The notes beneath the pieces were generated by a model. It was not told where the DNA came from. It worked only from the letters and a program-made list of their open reading frames with translations, and searched no databases. From contig NZ_AP027079.1 of NCBI RefSeq assembly GCF_030295385.1, positions 3,162,001 through 3,226,000 on the forward strand: 64,000 bases of DNA, written 5' to 3'. The stretch is from Geothrix oryzae. Its GTDB lineage: Bacteria; Acidobacteriota; Holophagae; Holophagales; Holophagaceae. A program made the position numbers and the translations under genes. Within the stretch, counting starts at the first letter, position 1. Each line of letters opens with the position of its first letter. Of this stretch, positions 62,438 to 64,000 are shown piece after piece.

Positions 62438-63571
62438 CTATTTGACTTCGAGTTCCCGGCTGCGGCCCTGCTTCTCGAACGCGGCCATCTGAGCGGCGAG
62501 GGTCGCGGCGGGGGCACCCTGCTTCACCTCGGTGAGCACGGTCCGCTTCTCCTCGCCCTTGGCGAACTTGCTGTCGCCGACCACGGGCTCCAGCGTGGGC
62601 AGCAGCGCCAGTTCCCCGGCGGCGCCTTCGGGAGCCTTGCCCGTGGCCATGTCGCCGGCGTGGGCCAGCAGCCCCATGCCGGGCTCGGCCCCGAGGCGGC
62701 GCAGGTCCATCCAGGCGAAGCCGGGATCCCTCAGCAGGTCCAGGTCCTCGTTCTCCAGCCAGATGAGCAGGCCGTTCAGGGCCTTGGTCTGGGCGGGATC
62801 GGGCAGGCGGCGCATCTTCTTCTCGCCCTTGACCTCGACTTCCTGGGGCGTGTTCTCGATCCAGGCCTGGGCCCGCTTCACCCACAGGGCCGTCACGGCC
62901 TTCTGGGCCGCGAAGCCCTCAGGAGCCTTGGGGCCCTTCGGGGCCTTCTTGCCCTTCTTCCCGGGCGCGGCCGCTTCGGGTTCCGCCCAGACGGGCGCGG
63001 TGGCGTCGACCTTGGGATCGAGGAGCAGCCCCTTCACCTTCAGGAGACGGGCTTCCAGGCCCGGCGCGCCGAGCTTGGCCGCGGCGCGGGCCGAAGCCTG
63101 GAGGTCCTTCCAGGTTCCTTCCAGCAGGACCTTCTTCCCGTCTGCATCGTAGAGGCCATGGTTCGCCCGCAGGCGCCCCAGATAGACCTCTACGCCGGGG
63201 ATGGCCGCCTGGGCCTTTTCGGGCAGGGTGGCCTTGGTCTGCACCAGGGCTTCGAGGACCTCGCGCACCTCCACGGCCTTGGGGTGGCTGCGGTAGTAGC
63301 CCAGCTCGTGGGCCGCCAGGGCCGCGCGCTGAAGGGTGTAGGCCAGCTTCCGCTGGGTGGGACGGAGCTGGTCGAAGGGCTTCGCCTCCCCGACCTTCAG
63401 CACCGGTGCCGCCGGCTTCGGCTCCTCGGGCTTGACCTCCTCAGGCTTGGGCTCGGGGGGCTGGGCGGCCGGCGCCTGGGCCGGCGCGGGAACGGGGGGA
63501 GGTTCGGGAGGGGGCGTCTGGGCCAGGAGGCCCGACCCCACGATGACTGCCAAGACCCAACTGCGCTGCAT
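62438..63571 (-). CDS. Exported Pro/Ala-rich protein, weakly DPP III-like
   Basis: A 377-residue protein with a signal peptide (cleavage near LLAQTP), a long Pro/Glu/Lys linker (about 20-60) and a helical body. RKLAYTLQRAALAAHELGYY and RLRANHGLYDADGKKVL recall segments of dipeptidyl peptidase III-type metallopeptidases, but the H-E-L-L-G-H zinc motif is missing, so it is not a peptidase of that kind. GGAG precedes ATG 63571. The function is unknown. Confidence 0.6.
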   Translation of the reverse strand: MQRSWVLAVIVGSGLLAQTPPPEPPPVPAPAQAPAAQPPEPKPEEVKPEEPKPAAPVLKVGEAKPFDQLRPTQRKLAYTLQRAALAAHELGYYRSHPKAVEVREVLEALVQTKATLPEKAQAAIPGVEVYLGRLRANHGLYDADGKKVLLEGTWKDLQASARAAAKLGAPGLEARLLKVKGLLLDPKVDATAPVWAEPEAAAPGKKGKKAPKGPKAPEGFAAQKAVTALWVKRAQAWIENTPQEVEVKGEKKMRRLPDPAQTKALNGLLIWLENEDLDLLRDPGFAWMDLRRLGAEPGMGLLAHAGDMATGKAPEGAAGELALLPTLEPVVGDSKFAKGEEKRTVLTEVKQGAPAATLAAQMAAFEKQGRSRELEVK

Positions 63572-63632
63572 GGGGGACTCCTCGATGAGGGTGCTGTGGA
63601 GATCGACCCCCATTATGCCGCAGGGGGGACCT

Positions 63633-64000
63633 TCACGCGTCGATCGGAGTCCCTATCAGGCGCTCGAGACTTTGCTTCAGCTGCTTTAGATCGAAAGGTT
63701 TACCCAGGTAGGGGAGCTGGTTGCCCTCGAGGAAGCCGCGGGTCTTGGCGTCGAAGGAATCCCCGGTGGTGTAGAGGATGCGCTTGGTCATGGCGGGCCG
63801 CTGGGTTCTCAGCCAGTCGAACAGCTCGACGCCGGAGAGCCCCGGCATGCGGATGTCGGACACGATCAGGTCGAAGCTCCCCTGCTCCAGCTCCCGGATC
63901 GCCTCGTCGCCCCGCGCGCTGGAGGAAACCTCCATGCCCCAGGCGCCGAGGGCATCCACGAGGCACTCCAGCAGGAAGGTCTCGTCATCCACCACCAGGG
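63633..64000 (-). CDS. Receiver domain at the carboxyl end of a larger protein (partial)
   Basis: The gene runs off the right edge of the window. The visible part is a CheY-like receiver: LVVDDETFLLE, the phosphoacceptor in LIVSDIRMPGLSG, a Thr in ILYTTGDSF and the Lys in YLGKPFDLKQL, followed at once by the stop. The open frame continues past the edge. This fits the end of a hybrid histidine kinase, although a free-standing receiver starting at a GTG at 63995 cannot be ruled out. Confidence 0.75.
   Translation of the reverse strand, partial: LVVDDETFLLECLVDALGAWGMEVSSSARGDEAIRELEQGSFDLIVSDIRMPGLSGVELFDWLRTQRPAMTKRILYTTGDSFDAKTRGFLEGNQLPYLGKPFDLKQLKQSLERLIGTPIDA

Noticed and set aside
62438-63571. 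Annotation as dipeptidyl peptidase III
   Set aside because: The zinc-binding motif and most of the conserved core are absent.

Overview
The window reads as chromosome of a high-GC, Gram-negative, motile, respiring bacterium. Outer-membrane-type proteins, FliW/CsrA, HspR-controlled chaperones, c-type cytochromes, a FrzS-like pseudo-receiver protein and many two-component parts fit Acidobacteriota of the Holophaga/Geothrix type best. That placement is inference from gene content, not from a marker gene. Almost all of the DNA is dense housekeeping coding sequence on both strands, with many ATGA or GTGA start/stop overlaps.

Layout. 0-5 kb: the start of a DCC-family oxidoreductase, a UPF0016 transporter, RNase D, the FliW-CsrA pair with a tiny YjfB-like gene, and uvrA. 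5-12 kb: CHAD protein, sensor kinase, an unusual radical SAM protein, murI-prmA and a sigma-54 activator. 12-17 kb: two thioredoxin-fold paralogues, an RNA ligase-like phosphoesterase, a barrel protein, a PafA-like phosphatase and a Sir2 deacylase. 17.1-20.04 kb: an AT-rich island that I read as an integron cassette array without integrase (CALIN): three minus-strand cassettes separated by two 124-bp attC sites plus one half site. One cassette carries a TIR/NDT-like putative defence effector. 20-28 kb: an AmgK-like kinase and a MurU-like nucleotidyltransferase flanking a serine hydrolase, a CNNM/CBS protein, a FrzS-like protein and DegP. 28-42 kb: three tRNA genes (His, Arg, Pro), a GGDEF/EAL protein, a nucleobase uptake cluster (UraA, AzgA-type, Tsx-like), FMN-barrel proteins, cytochromes and TPP-dependent E1 subunits. 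42-51 kb: MeaB, a chemoreceptor, the agmatine-to-putrescine pair and a CocE-type hydrolase. 51-64 kb: a heat-shock cluster (dnaK, dnaJ, hspR, a sigma factor, an ATPase, an RND exporter, MidA), YacG, a glycosyltransferase and response regulators.

Three signals stand out beyond ordinary annotation. (1) The integron cassette array. (2) Each of the three tRNA genes is followed by the same kind of folded element: an inverted copy of that tRNA's own T arm, a shared core with compensatory base changes in its stems, and a direct copy of the T arm. (3) The palindrome ACGT is almost absent from all 64 kb. I found one copy by eye, against roughly 190 expected from base composition, and codon choice is bent to avoid it.
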